DNA of 57,984 bases. Origin: Candidatus Sulfotelmatobacter kueseliae (GTDB taxonomy: Bacteria > Acidobacteriota > Terriglobia > Terriglobales > Acidobacteriaceae). This document shows, one piece after another, positions 7,138 through 15,339 of the stretch. The first letter of the stretch is position 1. Every line of letters begins with the position of its first letter. The notes under the pieces were generated by a model. That model did no database searches, was not told the origin of the DNA, and saw nothing but the letters and a program-made list of their open reading frames with translations. Position numbers and translations under genes: made by a program. The DNA lies in assembly GCA_900290255.1 (NCBI GenBank), contig OMOD01000057.1:10604-68587 (forward strand). Direction: 5' to 3'.

Positions 7138-8474
7138 CCGCACCGCCAGCGCCGGCCGCTGCGCCGGTTTCCGCGATGAAACGCCTCGTGCCGCTGCTGA
7201 TGATCGTCACTTCCGTCGGCTACGTGTGCCGTGTAGCCGTGACCGTGGTTGCGCCCGGCATGATGAGAGACTTTGGCCTGACCCAGGCGCAGATGGGAAC
7301 GGTGTTCAGCGCCTTCCTGATCGGCTACACGTTTTTTCAGGTGCCCTCGGGAGGACTCGCCGACCGGGTCAGCGCTCGCCGCATCTTCCTGGTTCTTTGC
7401 GCGGGGTGGTCGGTCTTCACCGTGTTGACGGCCTGCGTGGGATGGCGTGGCTTCGGGCTGGCCGTCATCATTCCCCAACTATGGCTGATCCGCGCCGGGT
7501 TTGGGGTGATTGCCGCTCCCACCTATCCCACCTCGGGCCGAACCATTGCCGTGACCGTGCCTCCGCGGCTGCATGCCCGGGCGAACAGCCTGGTCCTGGC
7601 CAGTGTGGGAGTGGGGTCGGCGGTCACGCCTCTGCTGCTGGCGCCGATGACCAGCCACTACGGATGGCGCGCGGCATTGCTGGTGGCAGCCTTGCTCAGC
7701 GCCGCGGCGGGGTGCTTGTGGTGGTGGCTGGCGCCGGATCGCTCCGCCGGCGATTCCAGCGTCGCGGCCACGGTCCCTTACTCAGGTGCCCAATACTCAG
7801 GTGCCCATGCTTCAGGTGCCCATGCTTCAGGTGCCCAGGCTTCAGGTGCTGAAGACCCGGCGAAAACTTCGCCTCAGCCTTTGCGTTCCCGGAGTTTCTG
7901 GTTGCTGTTTGCCAGCTATCTTCTGCAAGGCTATCTGGGATACATCTTCGTTTTCTGGTTTTACCTGTATCTGGTGCAGGTCCGGCATTTTGAGCTGCTG
8001 AAAGCGGCCGGGCTCACCGCGCTTCCCTGGCTGGCGACGATATTCGCCATCCCGCTGGGCGGCGTTCTTTCCGACGCAGCGATGGCCCGGTGGGGCGCGA
8101 CCTGGGGACGACGCAGTGTGCCTCTCACGGCTCTCTCGGTGGCGGCCGTGTTTCTGGTGATTGGCGCCAGAACGTCCAGCCCGGGGATGGCTGTGGCCGC
8201 GCTCACTGCCTGCACCGTGCTGGTGATGTCGACCGAAGGCCCTTTCTGGGCGACCATAGCTCAACTCTCCGGTGCGCGCAGTGGCATCGCGGGTGGCACG
8301 ATGAACTTTGGCAGCAACCTCGGAGGCATGATTTCCCCCGCGCTCACGCCCTGGCTGGCCGAGCGCATCGGATGGGAAACTGCTTTGTCGCTCACCGCGG
8401 GATTCGCGGTAGTAGCGGGGCTCCTGTGGCTGGGGGTGCGGGTCAATCCGGCAAGCGATGGTCACGCCGAGTGA
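7134..8474 (+). CDS. MFS transporter (anion:cation symporter-like)
   Basis: This 446-residue, 12-TM major facilitator shows the loop 2-3 signature GGLADRVSARR at about residues 79-89, and later GGVLSDAAMARWG. Overall it resembles the hexuronate/phthalate ACS branch; the substrate is unknown. The central loop between TM6 and TM7 contains five tandem 15-bp units (7779-7853) that encode a 5-residue repeat ending SGA(Q/H/E), residues 216-240. This is an obvious low-complexity insertion. It starts with GTG overlapping the acetyltransferase stop. Confidence 0.85.
   Translation: MTAPPAPAAAPVSAMKRLVPLLMIVTSVGYVCRVAVTVVAPGMMRDFGLTQAQMGTVFSAFLIGYTFFQVPSGGLADRVSARRIFLVLCAGWSVFTVLTACVGWRGFGLAVIIPQLWLIRAGFGVIAAPTYPTSGRTIAVTVPPRLHARANSLVLASVGVGSAVTPLLLAPMTSHYGWRAALLVAALLSAAAGCLWWWLAPDRSAGDSSVAATVPYSGAQYSGAHASGAHASGAQASGAEDPAKTSPQPLRSRSFWLLFASYLLQGYLGYIFVFWFYLYLVQVRHFELLKAAGLTALPWLATIFAIPLGGVLSDAAMARWGATWGRRSVPLTALSVAAVFLVIGARTSSPGMAVAALTACTVLVMSTEGPFWATIAQLSGARSGIAGGTMNFGSNLGGMISPALTPWLAERIGWETALSLTAGFAVVAGLLWLGVRVNPASDGHAE
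7779..7853 (+). repeat. Five 15-bp tandem units inside the MFS gene
   Basis: Units of the form (TA/GC)(C/T)TCAGGTGCCC.. repeat five times with one to three changes each. They keep the frame and encode YSGAQ, YSGAH, ASGAH, ASGAQ and ASGAE in the cytosolic central loop. Confidence 0.9.
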
Positions 8475-8496
8475 TAACTCCCACATATAGGCGTTG

Positions 8497-8570
8497 TCAT
8501 TCCGAGCGTTCTTGCCGAGCCGAAAGGCGAGCCCCGAGCGAAGCCGAGGGGGAGGAACCTGCTTTGGCTT
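8497..8570. repeat. Dispersed repeat forming the 3' end of ribF
   Basis: This is a GC-rich element with the motifs CATTCCGAGCG..GAGCGAAGCCGAGG..GAGGAACCTGCTT. The reverse-oriented counterpart GAAGCAGGTTCCTCGCTCC..CGGAATGAC appears at about 45782-45818. Here it is translated as the RibF tail. Confidence 0.6.
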
Positions 8571-9528
8571 TGTCGTCATCTGCCGCAGCCCGCGGCAGCA
8601 GATGAAAATATCTGCGCGCCTTCTTCACGTCGTGCGCAATCTGTTCGCGCAGCGCGTCGACTGAGGGAAACTTGATCTCGTCGCGCAAACGCTGCAGAAA
8701 GCAGATTTCGACTTCCGTTTCCGGGGTGAGCTCGAGGGGATGGAAATTGAGCAGATGTGTCTCAATGGCAAATAGTTCCGCGCCAAACGTCGGGCGATTG
8801 CCTACGTTCGTGACCGAATCGAAAACTTCCGCGGCTACGCGGGTTCGGGTGATGTAAACGCCGTCTTTGGGCACCAGTTCTTCATAGCGTGCCAGGTTGA
8901 TGGTGGGCACGGTGTACTTCGACCCATAGCCGCGCCCGCGCCCAGGCGTGCTCAGGATGCTGAACGGCCGTGCCAGCAGATGCCGCGCCCGGTTCACGCG
9001 CCCCTCGCCCAGCAGCTTGCGAATCTGGCTGCTGGAGACGCGCTCGCCGCGCAGCTTCATTACGGGATAGACTTTGACCTCAAAGCCCATCTCCTGCCCG
9101 AACTCAGTGAGCACGTCGATATCGCCTGCAGCCTTGTGTCCGAATCGGAAATTGAAGCCTTCGTGCACTTCGCTCGCGTGCAGCTTTTTCTTCAGGATCC
9201 GCTCCGCGAATTGCCGCGGCGTCGTCAGCGAAAGATCGCGTCCGAAAGGAAGCACGAGCACCGCATCGATTTCCGTGTCTTTCAGCAGGCGCAGCTTTTC
9301 CGCCGTCGGAGTCAGCAGCTTCAATCCGGACTCCGGGCGCAAAATCCGCGCCGGGTGCGGTTCAAAGGTGACGGCCACGGCTTTTGCCCCGCTGGCCCGC
9401 GCCCGCGAAACAATTTCCCGCAACACGTGCGCGTGGGCGCGGTGCACCCCGTCGAAATTTCCCACCGAGACGAGCGTCGGCCCGAGGTCGGCGGGAACAT
9501 CCTCGAGTTTGTGGAAGACGCGCATCAA
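8497..9528 (-). CDS. ribF: Bifunctional riboflavin kinase / FAD synthetase
   Basis: This 343-residue enzyme phosphorylates riboflavin to FMN and adenylylates FMN to FAD. The N-terminal nucleotidyltransferase module shows VGNFDGVHRAH (22-32), FEPHP (55-59) and SSSQIRKLL (165-173). The C-terminal kinase module carries YTVPTIN, containing the PTxN metal/ATP motif (208-211), and YITRTRV. The last ~20 residues, rich in Ser, Ala and Arg and starting near 322, are encoded by a dispersed repeat (8497-8570) and are not part of the fold. The start is either of two adjacent ATGs. Confidence 0.95.
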   Translation of the reverse strand: MMRVFHKLEDVPADLGPTLVSVGNFDGVHRAHAHVLREIVSRARASGAKAVAVTFEPHPARILRPESGLKLLTPTAEKLRLLKDTEIDAVLVLPFGRDLSLTTPRQFAERILKKKLHASEVHEGFNFRFGHKAAGDIDVLTEFGQEMGFEVKVYPVMKLRGERVSSSQIRKLLGEGRVNRARHLLARPFSILSTPGRGRGYGSKYTVPTINLARYEELVPKDGVYITRTRVAAEVFDSVTNVGNRPTFGAELFAIETHLLNFHPLELTPETEVEICFLQRLRDEIKFPSVDALREQIAHDVKKARRYFHLLPRAAADDDKAKAGSSPSASLGARLSARQERSE

Positions 9529-9533
9529 TTTGC

Positions 9534-9712
9534 GATTGTCGATTTGCGATTGCCGAATGAACGACTATTGTTGATTGATGATTGTTGAATGAAAACCGCG
9601 CAGCGACAGATTGGGATTGGAGTTTCCGGCCGGTAGCTGTATGGTTTTCAATCAACAATCAACAATCAAAAATTATCAATCTTAAATCGACAATCGGAAA
9701 TCGAAAATCAAA
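9534..9712. repeat. Word-hairpin between ribF and the metallohydrolase gene
   Basis: The left arm (9534-9590) contains GATTTGCGATTG and TTGTTGATTGATGATTG words. The right arm (9641-9712) contains CAATCAACAATCAAAAA and CGACAATCGGAAATCGAAAATC words. The inner arms are near-perfect inverted copies ending in GGTTTTCA..TGAAAACC around a ~50-base non-repeated loop. The last bases of the right arm encode the C-terminus (LEFEI) of the metallohydrolase. Confidence 0.75.
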
Positions 9713-10481
9713 TTTCAAACTCCAGCTTCATCCCGTCATAAGCCAGGCGCACCTGCCGCGGCAGCGTGGCGTTGGTTGCTTCGTGCGGCAGGTCGTGGCA
9801 AATGTGGGTGAAAAAGGCGCGCTTCGGCTTCAGCCGGTCGACAGCTTCCAGCGAATTCTTCACCGTCGAGTGTGTCGGGTGCGGTTTGTGCCGCAGCGCG
9901 TCCAGAAAAAGAATGTCCAGGCCTTCCAACTGATGGAACGATGCCTCGGGAATCTCGCTGTGATCAGTCAGGTATGCGGCCGAGCCAAATCGGTAACCAT
10001 AGATCTGGGTTTCGCCGTGGATCAGGATCACCGGATCGAATTGCACCCCGAACACATCCACCGGGCCGTCGATCGGCCGCAGCTCCAGTTGCGGCAAGCT
10101 GCCGTACTTGTAATCGGCGTCAAAAATGTAGGCGAACATGCGCCGCAAGAATGCCGCCGCGTCGGGCCGCGCATAGAGCGGCAGTTTCTCCGGTTTATGC
10201 CGGTAGCTCAGCGGGCGCAGATCGTCAATTCCGAGGATGTGGTCGGCATGGGTGTGGGTGTAGAAGACCGCGTCCACGCGGCTGATGTTCTCGCGAATGG
10301 CCTGCATGTAAAAATCCGGCGAGCTGTCAATGAGCACGACCTTGCCGCCGTACTCGATGATGATCGACGGCCGGGTGCGCCGGTCGTGCGGATCGCTGGA
10401 GCGGCAAACCGCGCAATCGCAGCCCAGAGTAGGCACGCCCATGGATGTTCCACTGCCCAGAACGGTTATGGTGGCTTTCAT
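9708..10481 (-). CDS. MBL-fold metallohydrolase, PhnP-like
   Basis: This 257-residue metallo-beta-lactamase-fold hydrolase has the metal-binding motif HTHADH at residues 76-81. It also has the extra Cys cluster CDCAVC (21-26) that forms a structural zinc site in PhnP phosphodiesterases, and the later ligands TDHSEIPE and H228-like THICHD. A phosphoribosyl 1,2-cyclic phosphate phosphodiesterase-like activity is possible, but no phosphonate genes are present, so the substrate is open. The ATG overlaps the DUF1844 gene stop by four bases, so the two genes form one unit. Confidence 0.85.
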   Translation of the reverse strand: MKATITVLGSGTSMGVPTLGCDCAVCRSSDPHDRRTRPSIIIEYGGKVVLIDSSPDFYMQAIRENISRVDAVFYTHTHADHILGIDDLRPLSYRHKPEKLPLYARPDAAAFLRRMFAYIFDADYKYGSLPQLELRPIDGPVDVFGVQFDPVILIHGETQIYGYRFGSAAYLTDHSEIPEASFHQLEGLDILFLDALRHKPHPTHSTVKNSLEAVDRLKPKRAFFTHICHDLPHEATNATLPRQVRLAYDGMKLEFEI

Positions 10482-11074
10482 CTTCCGCTCGTTCCGGTGG
10501 CTGGCCCCGGCTGCGGCGGACGCGCCAGCATGTTGGTGACCTCCACATATGCCATGCGCAGCTCGTAAAGACTATTCTGCAGAAAATTCTCTTCGGCAGC
10601 AGTCAGATTGCCTTTGGTTTTTTCTGCGATGAGGCTGAGCGTGTCAATCGTCTGCCGCGCGCCAATGATATCAACCTGCGGTTGCGCGCCCTGCTCGCGC
10701 ATAAGTCCGAGTTGCAGCATGGCGGTCATGTAAAGCGACGCCAGGAAGCGCTCGAACGTCATCTCAAAATCTTTGACGGAATGCCCGTTGAGCTCAACCT
10801 GCGAATCCAGCTCTTTCGACGATTTGCGGTACGCGTCAGCCTGCGCCTGCTGCTCGGAAGCGCTGGGCGGTGGCGGAATGACGGTACTCTTGTCGCCTCC
10901 GGTGGGGCCCGCGGGCGTTTGCGGGGCCGCATTGGACGGTGACGGTACCGGCGCAGGCTTTGTTGGCTTCGCCGGCTGCTCTTCTTCCGCAACGTCTTGG
11001 CGTAGTTCGCCGTCGGAAGTGAACAGACGCCGGTCGGTTACAGTGAATGATTCTTCGTGTTTCTTCTCGGCCAT
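10478..11074 (-). CDS. DUF1844 family protein
   Basis: The C-terminal ~90 residues of this 198-residue protein match the DUF1844 pattern: FLASLYMTAMLQLG, then DIIGARQTIDTLSLIAEKT, and LTAAEENFLQNSLYELR. The N-terminal ~85 residues are Pro/Ala-rich, charged and likely disordered. DUF1844 proteins are widespread in Acidobacteriota and deltaproteobacteria-like groups and lack a known function. It is upstream of and coupled to the PhnP-like hydrolase. Confidence 0.8.
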   Translation of the reverse strand: MAEKKHEESFTVTDRRLFTSDGELRQDVAEEEQPAKPTKPAPVPSPSNAAPQTPAGPTGGDKSTVIPPPPSASEQQAQADAYRKSSKELDSQVELNGHSVKDFEMTFERFLASLYMTAMLQLGLMREQGAQPQVDIIGARQTIDTLSLIAEKTKGNLTAAEENFLQNSLYELRMAYVEVTNMLARPPQPGPATGTSGR

Positions 11075-11155
11075 AAAATCTTTCCTTCAAAGAGAGCAGA
11101 GGCTTTTCTTTACGCTCTTAGCGAATCCTTCGCCAACTTCGCGGTCAAAGTCCTT

Positions 11156-12406
11156 TCACGCCGGATGCCGCGCAAGAGAACTCTCCGCCAGAACGGCGTC
11201 CTCCACCGGTAACGAGACTACGGTTGCACGCGTCGCTCCGATTATGACCTCGCGGCCGGGCCCGCCCGCTTCGCGCCGAATATAGCCCAGCGCTATCGTT
11301 CTGTCGCCCTCCGTCGAGGGCAGCGAGGCCGCGCTGGTAATCTCGCCCACTTCTTTTTCTCCCGCGAGAATCTTCGCTCCCGGAACGATCTGTGCTGTCG
11401 CTTCGGCCAGAAAGCCTGCGAACTTCCGGTGCACTGATCCCCGCGAACGAATCCGTTCTACAATTTCCTGCCCGACATAGCAGCCCTTGTTGAAGTTCAG
11501 AGCGCGCGCCTGTTCGGTCTCCTGCGGCAAATCGCGCTCGCGGATGTCCACTCCATACAGCGGAATTCCCGAGACGATGCGTTCCAACTCCAATGCCTCG
11601 GAGCCCGCCGGAGTGGCGCCTGCTTTCACCAGAGCATTCCAAAGCGGCCGCGCATGCGCGGGCTCCAGCCAGATTTCGTAAGACTCGACCGGACCGTCAG
11701 TGCGCGCAATCGTGCAGGTGACGCAGCCGCAGTCGCAATCACACTGGATCTCGTGAAGCTGCAGAGGTTGTAATCCAGGAACGTCGATTCCAGCTTTCTT
11801 CATTACCTCAAGTGCCCTCGGCCCGCCAATCCCAAGCGTTGTCACTTCGCGGGCGGACGAGGCGTCCGCCGCTCCATGACCGGTGAAGTTCTCAGGCTCC
11901 GCGGAGCCCCCGTCCGTGGAGCCCCGGACGCCCCCGTCCGTGGAGCCCCGGACGCCCCCGTCCGTGGAGCCCCGGACGCCCTCGTCCGGGGAAAACATTC
12001 TCTGCACTTCCACGTCGTCCATGATGATGTAGTGCTCAAACGTGGCCAGAATCTTTTCCAACTGGCTGCGGTCAGTGTCAACCGTGATGGATTCACCCCG
12101 ATTGTAGGCATACAGATCGCCCAGAATGCGCCCCTGCGGATTCAGCAGAAAAGCATACACACCGTGGCCGGCGGCCAGGTCGCGGATGTTGTTGGTGACC
12201 ATCCCGTTCAGCCAGCGCACGCGATCGCCGCCGGTGAGCGAAATCTTGGCGCGAAAGCCGAGGTCATAAACACCGCACGCGGTGCGTAAAGCCGCCCATT
12301 CGGCTTGCGGATCGCCGAAGCGGGCAGCCGTCATCGCGCCGCGATACTCGCCTGTGGACGCGGCGCCTAACCCTTCCCCGTGGACCTGGAGTGCAGTCAG
12401 CCCCAT
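11156..12406 (-). CDS. ygfZ: YgfZ/GcvT folate-binding protein with in-frame repeat insertion
   Basis: This is a tetrahydrofolate-binding protein of the YgfZ type, which helps assemble or repair certain Fe-S enzymes. The family signature KGCYVGQE is at residues 307-314. A region at about 138-190 is not part of the fold: it holds three 8-residue GVRGSTDG repeats followed by a Ser/Ala-rich piece, and is encoded by a palindromic repeat element (11838-11997). Near 222-231 there is also an odd CDCDCGCVTC run. I start at the ATG at 12406; the longer ORF would overlap the divergent dehydrogenase gene. A diverged fragment of the same gene lies at 30677-30878. Confidence 0.88.
   Translation of the reverse strand: MGLTALQVHGEGLGAASTGEYRGAMTAARFGDPQAEWAALRTACGVYDLGFRAKISLTGGDRVRWLNGMVTNNIRDLAAGHGVYAFLLNPQGRILGDLYAYNRGESITVDTDRSQLEKILATFEHYIIMDDVEVQRMFSPDEGVRGSTDGGVRGSTDGGVRGSTDGGSAEPENFTGHGAADASSAREVTTLGIGGPRALEVMKKAGIDVPGLQPLQLHEIQCDCDCGCVTCTIARTDGPVESYEIWLEPAHARPLWNALVKAGATPAGSEALELERIVSGIPLYGVDIRERDLPQETEQARALNFNKGCYVGQEIVERIRSRGSVHRKFAGFLAEATAQIVPGAKILAGEKEVGEITSAASLPSTEGDRTIALGYIRREAGGPGREVIIGATRATVVSLPVEDAVLAESSLARHPA
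11838..11997. repeat. Palindromic repeat element inserted in ygfZ, with 24-bp tandem units
   Basis: The element contains a perfect hairpin GGCGGACG-AGG-CGTCCGCC (11852-11870) and a second, CCCCGGACG-CCCT-CGTCCGGGG (11970-11991). Between them are about two and a half extra 24-bp units of the GTGGAGCCCCGGACGC type. The copy at 30677-30767 has the same two hairpins but only one unit. The insertion length preserves the ygfZ frame. Confidence 0.85.
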
Positions 12407-12447
12407 AGCCGTAGTTCGATTATAGCGATTGTGGTAACGTTCCTGCC

Positions 12448-13554
12448 GTGAGTTCACTAAAGAAAGACTCGAAGATTGGAACCCGCAAACGCATCGCCGT
12501 CATCGCCGGAGACGGGATCGGCCAGGAAGTGATTCCGCAGGCGGTCAAGGTCATCAAGGCCTCGGGCGCGGACGTGGAATTCGCCGACTTTGACTGGGGC
12601 GCCGACCGTTATCTGCGCGACGGGACGACCGTTCCGCCCGACGGCTTCGCCCGGCTCAGCCGCGACTTCGACGCGATTCTGGTCGGAGCGTTCGGCGATC
12701 CTCGCGTCAAAACCAATATCCATGCCAAAGAAATTCTGCTCGGCATGCGCTTCAAAATGGACCTCTACGCCAACGTTCGGCCCGTGCGACTGCTCGACGC
12801 TGCACTCTGTCCGCTGAAAGGCGTCGAGCCGAAAGATGTGGATTTCATCGTGATCCGCGAAAACACCGAAGGCGTTTACACCGACGCGGGCGGGGTTTTC
12901 AAACAAGGCACGCCTGACGAAATTGCCACCCAGGAAGACATCAACACCCGCAAAGGGGTGGAGCGCATCATCCTCTACGCTTTCGAATTCTGCCGCAGCC
13001 ACGCGAAGATCGATGGCTCGCCGCGCGGCAAAGTCCTGATGTGCGACAAGTCCAACGCCATGACCCACGCCGGAAGTCTGTGGCAGCGCGTGTTCAAGGA
13101 AGTTGCAGCCGAGTATCCACAGATCACGCCGCAACACATGTATGTGGACGCGCTTTGCCTGCAGATGGTGCGCGACCCTCGCCAGTTCGACGTCATCGTG
13201 ACCAACAACATGTTCGGCGACATCATCACCGACCTCGCCGCCGGCCTGCAGGGCGGCCTGGGCATGGCGGCCAGCGGCAATATTCATCCCGGGAAGACTT
13301 CGATGTTCGAGCCGGTGCACGGCTCGGCTCCGCCGATCGCCGGCAAGAATGTGGCGAATCCGTTCGGCGCGATTCTGACCGCGGCGATGATGCTAGGGCA
13401 CTTGGGGTTTACGAAAGAAACGTCAAAGATCGACGCCGCCGTGCTCGAAGCCCTCCGCCAGAAGAAAACCACGGAAGATATCGGCGGCTCGCTGGGGACG
13501 CGGGAAGCGGGCGATTGGGTGGCGGAACAAGTCAGCGCCACCTTGTCATCCTGA
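12448..13554 (+). CDS. Isopropylmalate/isocitrate-type beta-decarboxylating dehydrogenase
   Basis: This 368-residue NAD(P)-dependent decarboxylating dehydrogenase has an [10 protein letters not shown]-terminus, the substrate loop [19 protein letters not shown], and the signature [24 protein letters not shown] with its metal-binding aspartates. The NAD-site segment [15 protein letters not shown] is also clear. The family covers 3-isopropylmalate, isocitrate, homoisocitrate and tartrate dehydrogenases. The LeuB-like length favours isopropylmalate, but no other leucine genes are nearby. It starts with GTG, divergent from ygfZ with only 41 bases between them. Confidence 0.85.
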   Translation: MSSLKKDSKIGTRKRIAVIAGDGIGQEVIPQAVKVIKASGADVEFADFDWGADRYLRDGTTVPPDGFARLSRDFDAILVGAFGDPRVKTNIHAKEILLGMRFKMDLYANVRPVRLLDAALCPLKGVEPKDVDFIVIRENTEGVYTDAGGVFKQGTPDEIATQEDINTRKGVERIILYAFEFCRSHAKIDGSPRGKVLMCDKSNAMTHAGSLWQRVFKEVAAEYPQITPQHMYVDALCLQMVRDPRQFDVIVTNNMFGDIITDLAAGLQGGLGMAASGNIHPGKTSMFEPVHGSAPPIAGKNVANPFGAILTAAMMLGHLGFTKETSKIDAAVLEALRQKKTTEDIGGSLGTREAGDWVAEQVSATLSS

Positions 13555-13556
13555 GC

Positions 13557-13592
13557 GGAGTATGACGATTCGCGCGGCGAATCGGCGTACTC
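13557..13592 (+). terminator. Hairpin after the dehydrogenase gene
   Basis: An outer stem GGAGTA..TACTCC encloses an inner perfect stem GATTCGC-GCG-GCGAATC. It begins three bases after the dehydrogenase stop, and the preceding TGTCATCCTGAGCGGAG resembles other dispersed repeat ends. There is no T-run, so termination is only plausible. Confidence 0.45.
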
Positions 13593-13659
13593 CACCGGGA
13601 GCGCAACTCTGCCCTACCGCTTTCGCGGTAACCAACCAAAACGTATACACTCAATCCTA

Positions 13660-15249
13660 ATGGCCAGATTTGGCAAGTGTTCCCCTGGGATGTTTCGGCT
13701 GCTTCTTGCGCTGGTCCTGGTCGCGGCCGCGTGGACGTCGCCTGCGTTCGCGCAGGATCAGCCGCAGCAGAGCGCTCCAGCGAATCAGGGGCAAAAACCC
13801 GCGGGCGAGTCGCCCGCGGCCACACAGGCTCAGACCGCGCCGCAGGAACAGGCCAAGCCCTCGACGCAGGAAGAGCCAGCGAAAGAAGAGGTCAAAATCA
13901 CGCCACAGCAGGCCGAAGAACTGTTCCACTCGGTGGATGAAATTCTTCAGTTCGACAGCAAGCAAACCGGTCTGCCCATCAAGAAAGAAGTGAAGCGCAA
14001 ACTGACCAGCCGCGATGAAGTCGTCTCCTATCTCAACAAGCACCTGGATGACGAAGACGCGCAGCGGTTGCGGCGCTCCGAACTGGTGCTCAAGAAATTC
14101 GGGCTGCTGCCGCGCGACTTCAATCTGGAAACATTTCTGGTGGCGCTGTTGCGCGAGGAAATCGCCGGCTACTACGATCCCAAGACGAAAACGGTCAACC
14201 TGCTCGACTGGGTACCGATGGAAGAACAGGAGCCGGTGATGGCTCACGAGTTGACCCACGCGCTCCAGGATCAGTCGGTCGGCCTGCAGAAATGGCTGCG
14301 GCGCGGTGAGAAGGATCTCGGCGAAATCAAAAAGGACCCCACGCCCGCCGACATCGAAAACGACGAAATGGATGATGCGCGCGAGGCCGTGATCGAAGGC
14401 CAGGCTCAGGCCATGATGCTGCAGTACGCGCTGGCGCCGGTGGGGCGCTCGCTCACCGATTCGCCACAACTGGTGGAAGCGATGGAAGAGGAAACGCTCA
14501 CCGGCACGCCCGGCACCAAGGTATTCAATGAAGCGCCCATCTTCATGAAGGATTCGCTGACATTTCCTTACAGCTATGGCATGGAATTCGTGGTGAAGTT
14601 GCTGCAGAAAGGCGGGAAAGAGCGGGCGTTCGCCGCGGTTCTGCGCGATCCTCCGCACACCACGCGCCAGATCATGCAGCCGGAAACGTATTTGTCGGGC
14701 GAGAAAATCGAACCCATGGCAGTGCCCGATTTCAAGCGCGATTTCAAGGATTACCAGAAATTTGATATTGGCGCGATGGGCGAGTTCGACGTAGCCATGC
14801 TGGTCGAACAATATGCCGGCAAGCCGCTGTCGAAGCAGATGTATCCGGAATGGCGCGGCGGATATTACTATGCTGCCCGGCCCAAGGCCGATGCAACGGC
14901 GCCGCTGAGCCTGCTCTACGTCTCTCGCTGGTCGAGCGCCGAAAAGGCCGCGGAGTTCGCCGCGATCTACGCCCAGTCGCTCAAGCAGCGATACCAGAAG
15001 GCGGACGAAATCGGAGATCCCTCCTCCGATAAGTCCGCGTCAGACCGATCCGTCTCCGACAAGTCCGTAACCCAGGAGAGCTTAACGGAAGGCGCAGAAA
15101 TCAAGATCGATCCGCTGAAAGGCCGCCACGCCTGGACTACCGAAGAGGGTGCCGTGGTCATCGAAGAGCAGGGCGACATGGTGTTTGTCAGTGAGAGCCT
15201 GGACGCGGCGACCACGGCAGCGCTGGAGAAGGAAGTGTTCGGCAAGTAA
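13660..15249 (+). CDS. Secreted zincin metallopeptidase-like protein
   Basis: This 529-residue exported protein has a signal peptide at about 1-32 ending SPAFAQD, then an 80-residue Gln/Pro/Glu-rich linker. The zinc-binding helix HELTH is at 196-200 (within MAHELTHALQDQ), and E246 in VIEGQAQAMM is a likely third ligand, so a functional HExxH metalloprotease fold is probable. The sequence EIAGYYDPKTKTVNLL precedes the motif, as in other uncharacterised zincins. A Ser/Asp repeat (SDKSASDRSVSDKS, about 455-470) interrupts the C-terminal part. Target proteins are unknown. Confidence 0.75.
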   Translation: MARFGKCSPGMFRLLLALVLVAAAWTSPAFAQDQPQQSAPANQGQKPAGESPAATQAQTAPQEQAKPSTQEEPAKEEVKITPQQAEELFHSVDEILQFDSKQTGLPIKKEVKRKLTSRDEVVSYLNKHLDDEDAQRLRRSELVLKKFGLLPRDFNLETFLVALLREEIAGYYDPKTKTVNLLDWVPMEEQEPVMAHELTHALQDQSVGLQKWLRRGEKDLGEIKKDPTPADIENDEMDDAREAVIEGQAQAMMLQYALAPVGRSLTDSPQLVEAMEEETLTGTPGTKVFNEAPIFMKDSLTFPYSYGMEFVVKLLQKGGKERAFAAVLRDPPHTTRQIMQPETYLSGEKIEPMAVPDFKRDFKDYQKFDIGAMGEFDVAMLVEQYAGKPLSKQMYPEWRGGYYYAARPKADATAPLSLLYVSRWSSAEKAAEFAAIYAQSLKQRYQKADEIGDPSSDKSASDRSVSDKSVTQESLTEGAEIKIDPLKGRHAWTTEEGAVVIEEQGDMVFVSESLDAATTAALEKEVFGK

Positions 15250-15335
15250 TTTTCGATTGACGATTTCCGATTTCCGATTTCTGCACGTTCTGTTCCGGGT
15301 TTCAAATCGCAAATCGAAAATCGGCAATCGAAAAT
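15249..15335. repeat. Word-hairpin between convergent genes
   Basis: The left arm 15249-15280 and right arm 15304-15335 are each 32 bases. They are inverted copies identical at 29 of 32 positions, built from CGATTT(C/T/G) words around a 23-base unrelated loop. It occupies nearly the whole spacer between two converging genes, where a bidirectional terminator would be expected. Confidence 0.85.
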
Positions 15336-15339
15336 TCTC

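Noticed and set aside
9582..10568. Long plus-strand reading frame (328 codons) across the metallohydrolase gene
   Set aside because: It runs antisense to a protein with clear metal-binding motifs, has no recognisable domain, and begins in a word-repeat arm.
12407..12457. Longer YgfZ N-terminus
   Set aside because: It would overlap the divergent dehydrogenase start and adds residues not typical of YgfZ; the ATG at 12406 gives MGLTALQVHGEG.
13660..15249. Classical M48 or M4 peptidase
   Set aside because: HExxH is present, but the surrounding sequence matches neither family, so I only call it a zincin.
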